Shown: piece after piece, positions 53,687 to 61,957 of the stretch
Layout of the letters: the number at the start of each line of letters is the position of its first letter
How positions within the stretch are numbered: the first letter of the stretch is position 1
Assembly: GCF_002379585.1 (NCBI RefSeq)
Contig: NZ_DFUE01000016.1
Coordinates: 92,149-156,148 of the forward strand
Length of the DNA stretch: 64,000 nucleotides
Direction: 5' to 3'
From: Pseudomonas sp. UBA4194
GTDB taxonomy: Bacteria > Pseudomonadota > Gammaproteobacteria > Pseudomonadales > Pseudomonadaceae
Notes under the pieces: generated by a model
What the model saw: the letters and a program-made list of their open reading frames with translations, nothing else
Told to the model about the DNA's origin: nothing
The model's database searches: none
Made by a program: the position numbers and the translations under genes

Positions 53687-53714
53687 GTTCGAGCCAAAGC
53701 ACCCCCCGCATCAC

Positions 53715-54659
53715 TCAGAGGGCGAGCAGAGGAATGGCTTCAACGGAAGGATGCTCCCAAGGCGGGCATGGTGACCAAGCCTCCACGAGCTTATCGATGA
53801 AGAGTCGAATTTTGGGAGATAAGTGCCGCTTGCTAGGGTAGATCACCCGAATAGGCTCTGCGGCCTCTGCATACCCAGCGAGCAATTGAACAAGCTTGCC
53901 GCTCCTCAAATCGTCGTTCACCACGTAGGAAGGAAGAGTCGCGATGCCCAGGCCAGCGACAGCTGACTGGTGTAATGACTCAGCACTATCCATCTGTAGC
54001 CTTCCACCATGAGTAACGGACACAGGGCTACCATTCACGCGAAAATTCCAAGGAAGCAATCTCCCACCGCTCACGAAGTGTAGGCACTGGTGCTCGGATA
54101 AATCCTCAGGCGTTTTGGGCTCGGCATGCTCAGCCAAATACTTGGGTGAAGCGCAAGTAATCATTTGTTGGTACGCCACAGTGCGCGTTAGCAACCGAGA
54201 GTCTTCCTTCGGTGGCCCGATGCGCATGGCCAAATCAAATCCCTCATCGATCAAATCGACCAGCCTGTCAGAAAAGGTGATGTCCACGCTCAGGGAGGGC
54301 CAATCCTCAAGGCAGCACTCAATATGCTGAAGGACATGAAGTCTGCCCAGCGCAACTGGCAGGCTCATCCGCAGTCGCCCACTGGGTGTCGAACGACGAA
54401 ACGCAAGGGCATCCTCCACGTCGTCCAGATCCTGAAGCACACCCACACAGCGCTCATAAAGAACCTGGCCGTCATCGGTCATGCTCAAACTACGAGTGGT
54501 GCGATTCAGTAGACGTACCTGTAAACGAGCTTCGAGCCTGACTATCGACTTCCCCACCGCAGAGCGCGTGAGGCCAAGTTGCTTCGCCGCCGCAGTGAAG
54601 CTTCCCGCGTTTACCGAGCTTACAAACGCGGCGATATCATTCAGGTTATGGAGTTCCAT
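53715..54659 (-). CDS. LysR family regulator
   Basis: The 314-aa protein starts MELHNLNDIAAFVSSVNAGS, with helix-turn-helix LGLTRSAVGKSIVRLEARLQ and a CrgA-like effector domain. It is divergent from an alpha/beta hydrolase gene, its probable target. A long inverted repeat lies between them. An in-frame start at 54743 lies across that repeat and is not used. Confidence 0.9.
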   Translation of the reverse strand: MELHNLNDIAAFVSSVNAGSFTAAAKQLGLTRSAVGKSIVRLEARLQVRLLNRTTRSLSMTDDGQVLYERCVGVLQDLDDVEDALAFRRSTPSGRLRMSLPVALGRLHVLQHIECCLEDWPSLSVDITFSDRLVDLIDEGFDLAMRIGPPKEDSRLLTRTVAYQQMITCASPKYLAEHAEPKTPEDLSEHQCLHFVSGGRLLPWNFRVNGSPVSVTHGGRLQMDSAESLHQSAVAGLGIATLPSYVVNDDLRSGKLVQLLAGYAEAAEPIRVIYPSKRHLSPKIRLFIDKLVEAWSPCPPWEHPSVEAIPLLAL

Positions 54660-54698
54660 ACGGCCTCTGTGGTCTCGACGTTCGGGCGGCTTAGCACC

Positions 54699-54728
54699 TG
54701 TTATGGGGAACCCTATTCCCCAATAACA
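54699..54728. promoter_or_regulatory. inverted repeat between LysR and hydrolase genes
   Basis: Arms TGTTATGGGGAA and TTCCCCAATAACA (one extra base) flank CCCTA. It sits mid-way in the 121-bp divergent region, where a LysR tetramer would bind. It contains several T-N11-A frames. Confidence 0.6.
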
Positions 54729-54780
54729 AGCATAGTATCTCAATTAGCCAACCCACTCCCAACGATCAATTGAGGTCATT

Positions 54781-55707
54781 ATGAACACTAAAGTCCAAGC
54801 AGCCGTCCAAACCTGGGCCAACAGCCTCAGCGATCTGGTACCCGTACTTAAGGGAATCGATACCACCACAAGAATGAGCGACATCCGCGACTCTTACGCG
54901 AAAATGCTCGCGCAAAATCTAGCGCCAGTTGGCGTTAAATTCGAAGCAGTCGACATGGGTGGCGTACCCGGCACACTGGTTACTCCGGACGAGATCAAAA
55001 CCGAAGGGGTCGTGATGTACATCCACGGCGGCGCCTACATTGTAGGACGTCCAGATGGCTACCACGGTATCGGCGGCAACTACGCGAAAATGCTCGGTGC
55101 TCGTGTGTACATGCCTGACTATCGCCTTGCCCCTGAGCACAAGTTTCCAGCCTCTATTGACGACACACTGCTCGCCTACGAGTGGCTGCTTGAGCAGAAA
55201 ATCCCGGCGAACAAAATTGCGTTCTGTGGCGAGTCGGCTGGCGGCGCGATGGTTGTCAGCGTCATGGTTGCGGCTAAATCGAAAGGGCTGCCATTGCCTG
55301 CGGTTGGCTCCTCCATCTCACCATGGGCGAATCTTGAACACACCGGTGCTTCCATGAGTAACCGTGAAGGTCTGGATCCTCTGAACTCCAAGCCTGTCCT
55401 AGACATTCTCGCCAGAGCATTCCTAGGCGACACATTGGCCAATCATCCGCTGGCCTCACCTGTGTTCGCGGACGTTACCGGTCTTCCACCAATCTTGGTG
55501 CAGATCGGCGAGAACGAACTGATGTTGAGTGATGCGATGCGCCTTGCAACTCACCTCGCGGATAACCGCGTTCGCGTCAATTTGGAAGTATGGCCTGCGA
55601 TGTTTCATGCCTGGCACTTCTACGCCATGATGCTACCCGAAGGTCAGCAAGCCATGGAGAGTTCTGTTCGCTTCATAGAGATTGGCCTAGCGGACGCAAA
55701 CCGTTAA
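54781..55707 (+). CDS. alpha/beta hydrolase, hormone-sensitive-lipase type
   Basis: The 308-aa protein has the HSL oxyanion motif HGGAYIVG, the nucleophile GESAGG (about Ser 149), the Asp region ILVQIGENELMLSD and the His in MFHAWHF. It hydrolyses short esters in the cytoplasm. Codon use is less GC-rich than the left part of the window, so it may be acquired. The divergent LysR gene likely controls it. Confidence 0.92.
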   Translation: MNTKVQAAVQTWANSLSDLVPVLKGIDTTTRMSDIRDSYAKMLAQNLAPVGVKFEAVDMGGVPGTLVTPDEIKTEGVVMYIHGGAYIVGRPDGYHGIGGNYAKMLGARVYMPDYRLAPEHKFPASIDDTLLAYEWLLEQKIPANKIAFCGESAGGAMVVSVMVAAKSKGLPLPAVGSSISPWANLEHTGASMSNREGLDPLNSKPVLDILARAFLGDTLANHPLASPVFADVTGLPPILVQIGENELMLSDAMRLATHLADNRVRVNLEVWPAMFHAWHFYAMMLPEGQQAMESSVRFIEIGLADANR

Positions 55708-55917
55708 TAGCAGACGATCCGCGACAGCTCGGCTGTTGCGGTTGCTCAGTGCATCTAAACAACGGTGCTCACCTAGGATGGGTATGAACCTGCGCCGACA
55801 ACGAGCGATCGCAATAGATACTGTGGTTCACAGCATCTTCCAGAGAGTTTTTTGCTGAGCGGCTCAATATGTACGCACGGAATTCAGTTAAACGGAACGT
55901 TAAAGCGGTGTCCGCTT
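55708..55917. other. intergenic stretch before repeat copy 2
   Basis: A hairpin CGCGACAGC/GCTGTTGCG lies just after the hydrolase stop (55719-55741), with no T run. Nothing else protein-like is seen. Confidence 0.4.
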
Positions 55918-56411
55918 TCGGCCAGAAGCAGACTGTGGACAGCTTCCCGTTCAGCCCCATACGATCTTTAGTCTGAATACAATTTTCTGAGGGGGTCATA
56001 TTTGCTGATACTTGCCATTGATCGAGACAGCGTCCACGAGGGTGACGATCTGATCAGCCATGCCAACTCAGTCAAGCTCGATCCGACTGCAACATTGGGT
56101 ACAGTGTTAGAAGCCATACAGGCCATGCACTACCTGCCCAGCATCAGTGGAGATGAAGCTACCTGGATTATCTGCGCGTCAGGCCAACCAATTGGTGTTC
56201 TCGCACAGCAATGGGAGGCGCCTAAACTGGTGCTACCAATTGAGAGCCCAGTAACGCAGGTTTTTGGAGAGGATGAACCTCTTCTTTTTTTCTTTAGATA
56301 CTGGTGCCAAACAGATCCTCACGTTGTTTTCTCACGCATTGCAGCAGGAGAAGTGCTGGGTTCCCGTTATTAGGGTTCCCAGGTGAAGAAGCAGCCAGAT
56401 TCTTCTAAGGG
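55918..56411 (+). repeat. about 490-bp direct repeat, copy 2
   Basis: Near-identical to 51338-51832 in the same orientation. Together the two copies bracket the Fic, DUF6124, LysR and hydrolase genes. Recombination between them would delete or duplicate 4.58 kb. Confidence 0.9.
56002..56373 (+). CDS. unknown 123-aa protein, copy 2
   Basis: It begins MLILAIDRDSVHEGDDLISH and matches copy 1 except for about six residues, several of which change charge (Ala to Glu twice, Leu to Arg near the end). The TTG start and GAGGGGG site are kept. The surviving reading frame in both copies suggests selection or a very recent duplication. Its function is unknown. Confidence 0.75.
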   Translation: MLILAIDRDSVHEGDDLISHANSVKLDPTATLGTVLEAIQAMHYLPSISGDEATWIICASGQPIGVLAQQWEAPKLVLPIESPVTQVFGEDEPLLFFFRYWCQTDPHVVFSRIAAGEVLGSRY

Positions 56412-56515
56412 TCGATAGCGGCCTGTCGTGAACGGCAGCAGTCGCACAAGGAGCAAAAATCGAGCGCTCACGAAGTCCGGACCGATTCCGCTCTGGCAGC
56501 ACCTTTGGTATTTCT

Positions 56516-56529
56516 AAACCGGCCGGTTT
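56516..56529. promoter_or_regulatory. perfect 14-bp palindrome
   Basis: AAACCGGCCGGTTT lies 120 bp upstream of the AraC gene. Its regulator is unknown; TetR-type proteins bind such sites, but none lies beside it. Confidence 0.45.
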
Positions 56530-56649
56530 GAAGGCTCCCAGCCTGTCCGACGTCAATGTCCCCGGTTGACGGTAATTCCTTGCGCAATCAACGGCCCGCC
56601 TCCCAGTGTTAGAATCAACCACGTCCACACTGCCTCCAATGATGCCGCC

Positions 56650-57378
56650 ATGCTTCTGAACCTCCAAATCCGCAGCTATGAGTGTGAGAACCGTCACCAC
56701 TCCCATGACCATGCCCAGTTGGTCCTGCCGGTTCGTGGCCAAATGGAAATTGACGTGGACGGTCGCGGCGGGTGCATTGACCAGTCATTGGCAGCGATCG
56801 TCACGCCGGGATCGGTGCACTCCCAGCTCAGTCACGCAGGCAGCCGTTTTCTGGTGCTGGACTGCGCTCCGACGTTGCTGGAGACGCTCCGGATGGAGCG
56901 TGTGGCTCAGAAGACATACCTGCCTATTTCACCGGCAACACGGCGGTTGATCGAGTTCGCCGAGCTGACAGGGAATGAGCAACTGGCCTTCGGTGCTCCA
57001 CAGTTGGGCGCTCTGCTTCTGTCCTCACTGGCCTCTGACACGTTCAGTCCTCCCTCCCCTATGGAGCAGTTGATCGCCCGCTTGCGGGCGAATCCTGGGG
57101 CGAACTGGAGCAATGAAATCATGGCCCAGGCCGCGAACATGAGCATGAGCCAGTTACACCAGCGCTTCAGGCAGATGTTCGCGATGAGTCCGCAAGCCTG
57201 GTTGACGGAGTTACGCATCCAGGAAGCTCAAAGATGGTTGCGTGGTACCTCCCTGTCGATAGCCGAGATCGCCTTGCGTGCAGGCTTTTGCGATCAGGCT
57301 GCGCTGACGCGAACCATGCAACGTGTAAGCGCCACCACCCCGGCTGCCTATCGTAAGACGCAAAAGCATTCTGGGTAA
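56650..57378 (+). CDS. AraC family regulator
   Basis: The 242-aa protein has a short cupin-like N-terminal domain (HSHDHAQLVLPVRGQMEIDV) and a C-terminal AraC pair of helix-turn-helices (WSNEIMAQAANMSMSQLHQR; LSIAEIALRAGFCDQAALTR). It precedes an EamA exporter by 79 bp on the same strand, so it likely controls that gene. Confidence 0.9.
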   Translation: MLLNLQIRSYECENRHHSHDHAQLVLPVRGQMEIDVDGRGGCIDQSLAAIVTPGSVHSQLSHAGSRFLVLDCAPTLLETLRMERVAQKTYLPISPATRRLIEFAELTGNEQLAFGAPQLGALLLSSLASDTFSPPSPMEQLIARLRANPGANWSNEIMAQAANMSMSQLHQRFRQMFAMSPQAWLTELRIQEAQRWLRGTSLSIAEIALRAGFCDQAALTRTMQRVSATTPAAYRKTQKHSG

Positions 57379-57457
57379 AAAATCCCACAGTTACTGACAA
57401 TACTCCCCAACCCCCGCGCATCAGACTTCACGCCTCAGTCTTTGGAGCGCAGGTGAA

Positions 57458-58402
57458 ATGTTTGTTGATCGGACGTTGCTCAAGGGTATTGTTTACGGGG
57501 TTTGCGCGGGGCTGTGTTGGGGAGTGATATTTCTCGGGCCGCAGCTCACTCAAGGCTTGAGCGGCGTGCAATTCGCGGTGCTCAGATTTCTCTGCTACGG
57601 CGCCATTTCGGCGGTTCTGCTGATGCCCCGCTGGCGGCAGGTTTGCGCAAACGTTGGCTGGGCCGACTGGAAGTCACTCTTCTGGCTCAGCCTGATCGGC
57701 AATATCATCTACTACGCGCTGGTGGGGACCGGTGTGCAGCTAGTGGGCATTGCGACGACGTCTCTGATCGTCGGGCTCATCCCGGTGTTGGTAACTTTGG
57801 CAGGTCGACACGACGCAAATGCGGTTTCACTCCCCAAGCTGCTACCCTCGCTGTGCTGCGCATTGGCTGGAGTCGTGCTCATCAGTTGGCACGCACTGAT
57901 CGATGGCGACGCGCCTGACAGCTCGGCAAACATCGGCGGGATCCTATGCGCCACAGGTGCCTTGGTGACGTGGAGTTGGTTTGCCGTAAGCAATGCCCGG
58001 CGGCTGGTTCAGGTAACCAGCATCGGGCCCCATGACTGGGCCCTGCTGACGGGGGTCATGACGGGCGCTCAGTCGCTGCTTCTGGCGGTGCGTGTCCTGG
58101 CTTTTCAGGCAGATACCCATGGCAGCGGCGAATGGCTGCACTTCTTCCTCGTGGCAGGGGGCGTTGCCCTTCTCTCTTCGGTCGTGGGTGGCGCGTGCTG
58201 GAATCAGGCGAGCCGACTTCTGCCGCTGGCCCTCAGCGGGCAAGTGCTGGTGATCGAGACACTGGCGGCGCTGGTTTTTGGTTTTATATGGGAACAGCGG
58301 TTACCCGATGCCTATGAAATGGTGGCCATCGTACTTCTGTTAACGGGGGTTGTCTGGTGTCTGAGCTGCCATCTTCGTCCAGAGCACTCTCGAGCTGGTT
58401 AG
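57458..58402 (+). CDS. EamA/DMT family transporter
   Basis: The 314-aa membrane protein has ten predicted helices in two EamA halves (YGVCAGLCWGVIFLGPQLTQ at the start, GALVTWSWFAVSNARRLVQV in the second half). It exports an unknown metabolite. GCAGGTG precedes the ATG. The AraC gene upstream is its likely regulator. Confidence 0.9.
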   Translation: MFVDRTLLKGIVYGVCAGLCWGVIFLGPQLTQGLSGVQFAVLRFLCYGAISAVLLMPRWRQVCANVGWADWKSLFWLSLIGNIIYYALVGTGVQLVGIATTSLIVGLIPVLVTLAGRHDANAVSLPKLLPSLCCALAGVVLISWHALIDGDAPDSSANIGGILCATGALVTWSWFAVSNARRLVQVTSIGPHDWALLTGVMTGAQSLLLAVRVLAFQADTHGSGEWLHFFLVAGGVALLSSVVGGACWNQASRLLPLALSGQVLVIETLAALVFGFIWEQRLPDAYEMVAIVLLLTGVVWCLSCHLRPEHSRAG

Positions 58403-58438
58403 CGCATGTACCGAGGCTGACGTGGGCCTCACCAGCTT

Positions 58439-58457
58439 CTATCGGCCAAAAGCGGAC
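58439..58457. repeat. TCGGCCA-type short interspersed repeat
   Basis: CTATCGGCCAAAAGCGGAC lies just after the EamA gene. It is one more copy of the family seen at 40232 and 53668. Confidence 0.6.
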
Positions 58458-58533
58458 TGTCAGCAACATCAGTATTGTGATCAGTCACCGACCTCCACCA
58501 GTGCGATCAGCACGTGGACTGGAAGCTCGTTAG

Positions 58534-58947
58534 TCAACTGCGATTGCAATCAGGATATCTGCCCCACGTGCACACATACTTCCAGAGCAGCTTTCGCTCT
58601 AAGTGTTTAATGTAGGCAGTGGTGTAAGGTTGGCCCATGTCGACGGGGCATGCCGAAACCCAAAGATGCTCAAGCGGCGTCGTTTCGAGAAGGGTCAACC
58701 TGAAAGTATTGCCTCCGGAATGTCCGGGCCGTTCGCTGAATGCCGACGTGTTGAATTGACGTAACCGGTCAGCCAACGTCTGGCCTGTAGTTTCGCCAAT
58801 GTAGATGATGAAATCGTTGTTTACCCGGTAGTTGTCAGGCTTCTTTCTACTGCGCGCGATAAAGTACACGCCTGGCAGATTCTTCCCTTCGAGTTCTGTC
58901 CGTTCAGACCAAGGACGCCAATCACAAAAGCCTACCTCGCCCGTCAT
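58534..58947 (-). CDS. GIY-YIG nuclease family protein
   Basis: The 137-aa protein has the GIY-YIG core: GVYFIARSRKK (GVY), then FIIYIGETTGQTLADRLRQF, with the Arg of the helix and a Glu further on (HLERKLLW). It is a single-domain nuclease, too short for a homing endonuclease with a DNA-binding tail. GGAGGGG lies just upstream of the ATG. It stands between the exporter gene and the defence-like genes and may be part of that island. Confidence 0.8.
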   Translation of the reverse strand: MTGEVGFCDWRPWSERTELEGKNLPGVYFIARSRKKPDNYRVNNDFIIYIGETTGQTLADRLRQFNTSAFSERPGHSGGNTFRLTLLETTPLEHLWVSACPVDMGQPYTTAYIKHLERKLLWKYVCTWGRYPDCNRS

Positions 58948-59164
58948 AGCTCGCCCCTCCCAGAGAAAAGTGTCTTTTTAACATTACTGTTCCAGCTAAG
59001 GGAGCTTATATTGCCTTGCCCATTTCTGTTTTTGGCGATCTCCGCCGGTACCGAGCGGCTGCTACGGGTCGAGGCTCGCCTCTCTTGACCAGAGACTATC
59101 GACCCGAGGAGAGCTTGCTGTCAGTAGAATACCGAGCTTAAGGATCTCATCAGGAAAACTCGAA

Positions 59165-59821
59165 GTGGTCATAGATCAATTGCTCGCGCGCTCGGCGTTA
59201 CTGGAAGACCGTCTTGCAGGTTTCCTAGCACTCCCACTAGTCGATAGGGCCAGTCGCATCCAGGCAGCCAGGTCACTCGCGAGCCTGGGATTCCAGCATG
59301 CTAGAAGCGTGAAGCATCTCGTGGCGGCAAGCTTGTATACATCTGCTGCGGCTCTCGTTAGGGTTCAGTATGAATCTCTTGTTCGAGCAATCTGGACGCT
59401 TTACGTAGCGACAGATAGCCAGGCTGAATTGATGCTTGCGGACCTTGATGACGAATCCGCTAAGAAGGCCAGCAAAATCCCCATGCTCAGCCAAATGTTG
59501 GTGGCTATTGAGGAGAACGCGCCTCACGCGCCGGTGGCGCATCTAAAGGAGTTCAAACACTACTCGTGGCGACCTCTAAGTTCGTTCGTGCATGGGGGTA
59601 TCCATGCCGTCAATCGGCACGGGAAAGGTTTCCCACAAGATCTGGTTTTGATGGTAGTACGGCACTCGAATGGGCTGCTCGGAATCGCTGGAAATCTGCT
59701 TCTCATCCTTGCGGGCGTCCCAACGGAGACTGGAAAAATGGCTGGCATTTATGCGGAATTCAAAGACTGCTTGCCGCCTATTAATCCACCTTACAAGCGG
59801 AGGCCTCAGCCAGCGCATTGA
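59165..59821 (+). CDS. DUF6988 family protein
   Basis: The 218-aa helical protein has YTSAAALVRVQYESLVRAIW, KIPMLSQMLVAIEENAPHAP and SSFVHGGIHAVNRHGKGFPQ, a pattern I associate with DUF6988, a proteobacterial family without known function. The GTG start has AGGAAAA about 9 bases upstream. It lies between the GIY-YIG gene and the helicase/nuclease pair, divergent from one and convergent with the other. Many proteins of this size in such places are defence accessories, but no evidence shows it here. Confidence 0.65.
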   Translation: MVIDQLLARSALLEDRLAGFLALPLVDRASRIQAARSLASLGFQHARSVKHLVAASLYTSAAALVRVQYESLVRAIWTLYVATDSQAELMLADLDDESAKKASKIPMLSQMLVAIEENAPHAPVAHLKEFKHYSWRPLSSFVHGGIHAVNRHGKGFPQDLVLMVVRHSNGLLGIAGNLLLILAGVPTETGKMAGIYAEFKDCLPPINPPYKRRPQPAH

Positions 59822-59906
59822 GCCCCCTCTGTACACCCGTTTCTCAGCGACTCCTAGCCTCACCCTGACCGACTGCAATGGGTCGTTTTCTGACTCTCAC
59901 GGCGGG

Positions 59907-59928
59907 CAGAAATCGGCCAATCGCTGTC
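59907..59928. repeat. TCGGCCA-type short interspersed repeat
   Basis: A CAGAAATCGGCCAATCGCTG copy lies in the 204-bp gap before the helicase gene. It is the rightmost copy in the window. Confidence 0.5.
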
Positions 59929-60025
59929 GATCACACCCGCAGAGTTACCACCCGGTAGCTACCAATTGCCACGGCGGGAGCCTACCGCTCGGCTCTTGCT
60001 TCAAGTAGGTCAGACAATCATTTGT

Positions 60026-61957
60026 CTATGGCCATCCAGCTAAAACTTCCTGTGTAAAGACTGCGCTTCGCGGCAAGATCCCGCTCGCCACGACATTTTC
60101 CAAGGTGGTCGTCGGATCGGCGACAAAGAACGTTAGTACTAGCCCCCGCTGGGCGCGAGTGCAGCAGACGTAAAGCAGTCGCAGCGTTCGGCTCCAAGTG
60201 TTTTCATCACCGCCTAGTGCTCGTGCACGATCTGCAGCACGGGCCTCAGCGCTCGCGAAGACACGTTCGTAGTTGTACGTTCGGTAGTCGCTTTCTTCCT
60301 CATCCATCACCACCATGACGCGTTCGAACTGCGCTCCTTTCACACCGTGCTGTGTAGCATAGGGAGACCCTTCTGAGACATAGCACTCATAGGCCCAGAG
60401 CTCTTGTGCCGAGCACTTGAAGAACTTGGCCATTGCCGCATCTGAGGATAGTCCTTCGGCCGGAACTGCATCAGAAGCCTCGGGCTCCTGGGCAGCGTCT
60501 GCAACATCCCTGACAAATCCGAGAACACGCGCATAGCGATCGTCGAACTCGAAAAGACCCGTGTCACAGAGATGGAGTGCTATGTCACCAATGGTGGTCC
60601 CTGCCTCGTCCAGCATGGCGACAAGTCCAGACATAGCAGCGTGCAGCTCTCGCAATACAGCCGCGGCACGTCGGCCGGTAAGAGCCCCTGGCGCCAGACG
60701 CGGGCTGAACTTCCGGAGGAGGTTCATCGCCGCGAACTCGTTGCCGGCTTTCACGGCAGCAACGATCGGTAGCGCAAAACTTAGGAACGGTCGAACGGGC
60801 CAGCCGGTGCCATCCTGCATCCCCTGCTTCATGCCCTCCGATGTCTTATCGTTCAGCGCCGAGTAGATGCCACCGAAGCCGAGCCGGTTTGCGGCCATGC
60901 GATGCACGATGACAAGAATCTTGAGCGCGATGTCTGGGGTCGTCCAACCCTCGTCGTTGTTCGTCGCCGCGCTCCACGCCCGGATTCTCGCCAGGGCCTC
61001 AATTCGGTTCAGCGTGTTCGGTAGTACGAACATCCGGGCCGAGCCCTCCACCGGCTTGAGTTCTCCATCAATCCTTTCGTGCAGGCCGCGGACTTGCTCC
61101 ATGCCGTCGCCCTGCGCGCGCACGGCGTTGGCAACGTCAAGGATCTGCTTCGCACAGCGAAAATTCTCCGCTTTCGTGATAGCCCGCCAATGGTCCTCAA
61201 GCGGGATGTCCCCCGACCCTCTCATGAAAATCGCCTGCATCGGGTCGCCAAAAAAACCGAGACAGAACTTGCGCCGCATCTGGGCTTCCACTTCCTTGAA
61301 GGACCTCACTACGCTCGGGAACGTGTCCTGACTCTCGTCAATGAACACAAACGGGAAGTTCAGAGCTACGACCCGTCGGAACAGCGGGCGATTTTGCAGC
61401 AGGAAATCGGCGAGCTGAAGGATGTCCTCGTGGCCGAGGACGCCCTTCGCGTAGTCACTGCCCACGCCGTAGTTGAAAGTCTTGACGCCAGCAATAGTCT
61501 CAAGGCTTCGGGCATAACGCTCCTGGTCAGCCTTGTTCCTGTCGCGTGTAGTCTGCCGGACACGCGAGCTGTAGTTCTTGAATTCTTCTTCCAGTTCGGT
61601 GATCCGCCTGCGGATGTCGTTCTGTAGCCAAACCTTAATGTCTGCCTGAAACGTCTTGGTAATAGACCAGTAGAAGCTGTGGATGGTCGAGACATGAACC
61701 AGCGGGTCGTCGTTGACATCCGCCAAGATTTCTTTGGCGGCGAGGTCCGTATATGTGATGCAGGCGACCTTCTGCTTCTTCGCCCGCATGCTGGCGCCGT
61801 GCTCTGAGATCACCCAGTCCAGCGCCTTGATAAGAGAGGTGGTCTTGCCGGAACCTGCGCCGGCGCGGACCACGAACGGCTGCGGGGGGGTCTCGGCAAT
61901 ACACGCGTGGATCTCGCGGTCGGCGTCGGTGTCTGGGCTATCAATTCGTCTGCTCAT
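60026..61957 (-). CDS. UvrD/Rep-like superfamily 1 helicase, GajB-like
   Basis: The 643-aa protein has all SF1 motifs in order: Walker A VRAGAGSGKTTSL (about 30-42), Ia ACITYTDLAAKEI, II FVFIDESQD, III LGFFGDPMQAIF, IV ENFRCAKQI, V VKGAQFERVMVV, VI LLYVCCTRAQRG. It unwinds DNA with ATP. Its start overlaps the stop of the OLD nuclease gene by 4 bp, so the two are translated together, as in Gabija (GajA-GajB). It is longer than the 490-500 aa of the first-described GajB. Confidence 0.85.
   Translation of the reverse strand: MSRRIDSPDTDADREIHACIAETPPQPFVVRAGAGSGKTTSLIKALDWVISEHGASMRAKKQKVACITYTDLAAKEILADVNDDPLVHVSTIHSFYWSITKTFQADIKVWLQNDIRRRITELEEEFKNYSSRVRQTTRDRNKADQERYARSLETIAGVKTFNYGVGSDYAKGVLGHEDILQLADFLLQNRPLFRRVVALNFPFVFIDESQDTFPSVVRSFKEVEAQMRRKFCLGFFGDPMQAIFMRGSGDIPLEDHWRAITKAENFRCAKQILDVANAVRAQGDGMEQVRGLHERIDGELKPVEGSARMFVLPNTLNRIEALARIRAWSAATNNDEGWTTPDIALKILVIVHRMAANRLGFGGIYSALNDKTSEGMKQGMQDGTGWPVRPFLSFALPIVAAVKAGNEFAAMNLLRKFSPRLAPGALTGRRAAAVLRELHAAMSGLVAMLDEAGTTIGDIALHLCDTGLFEFDDRYARVLGFVRDVADAAQEPEASDAVPAEGLSSDAAMAKFFKCSAQELWAYECYVSEGSPYATQHGVKGAQFERVMVVMDEEESDYRTYNYERVFASAEARAADRARALGGDENTWSRTLRLLYVCCTRAQRGLVLTFFVADPTTTLENVVASGILPRSAVFTQEVLAGWP

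Noticed and set aside
51338..56411. Composite transposon
   Set aside because: The direct repeats have no transposase, no terminal inverted repeats and no target duplications that I can see.
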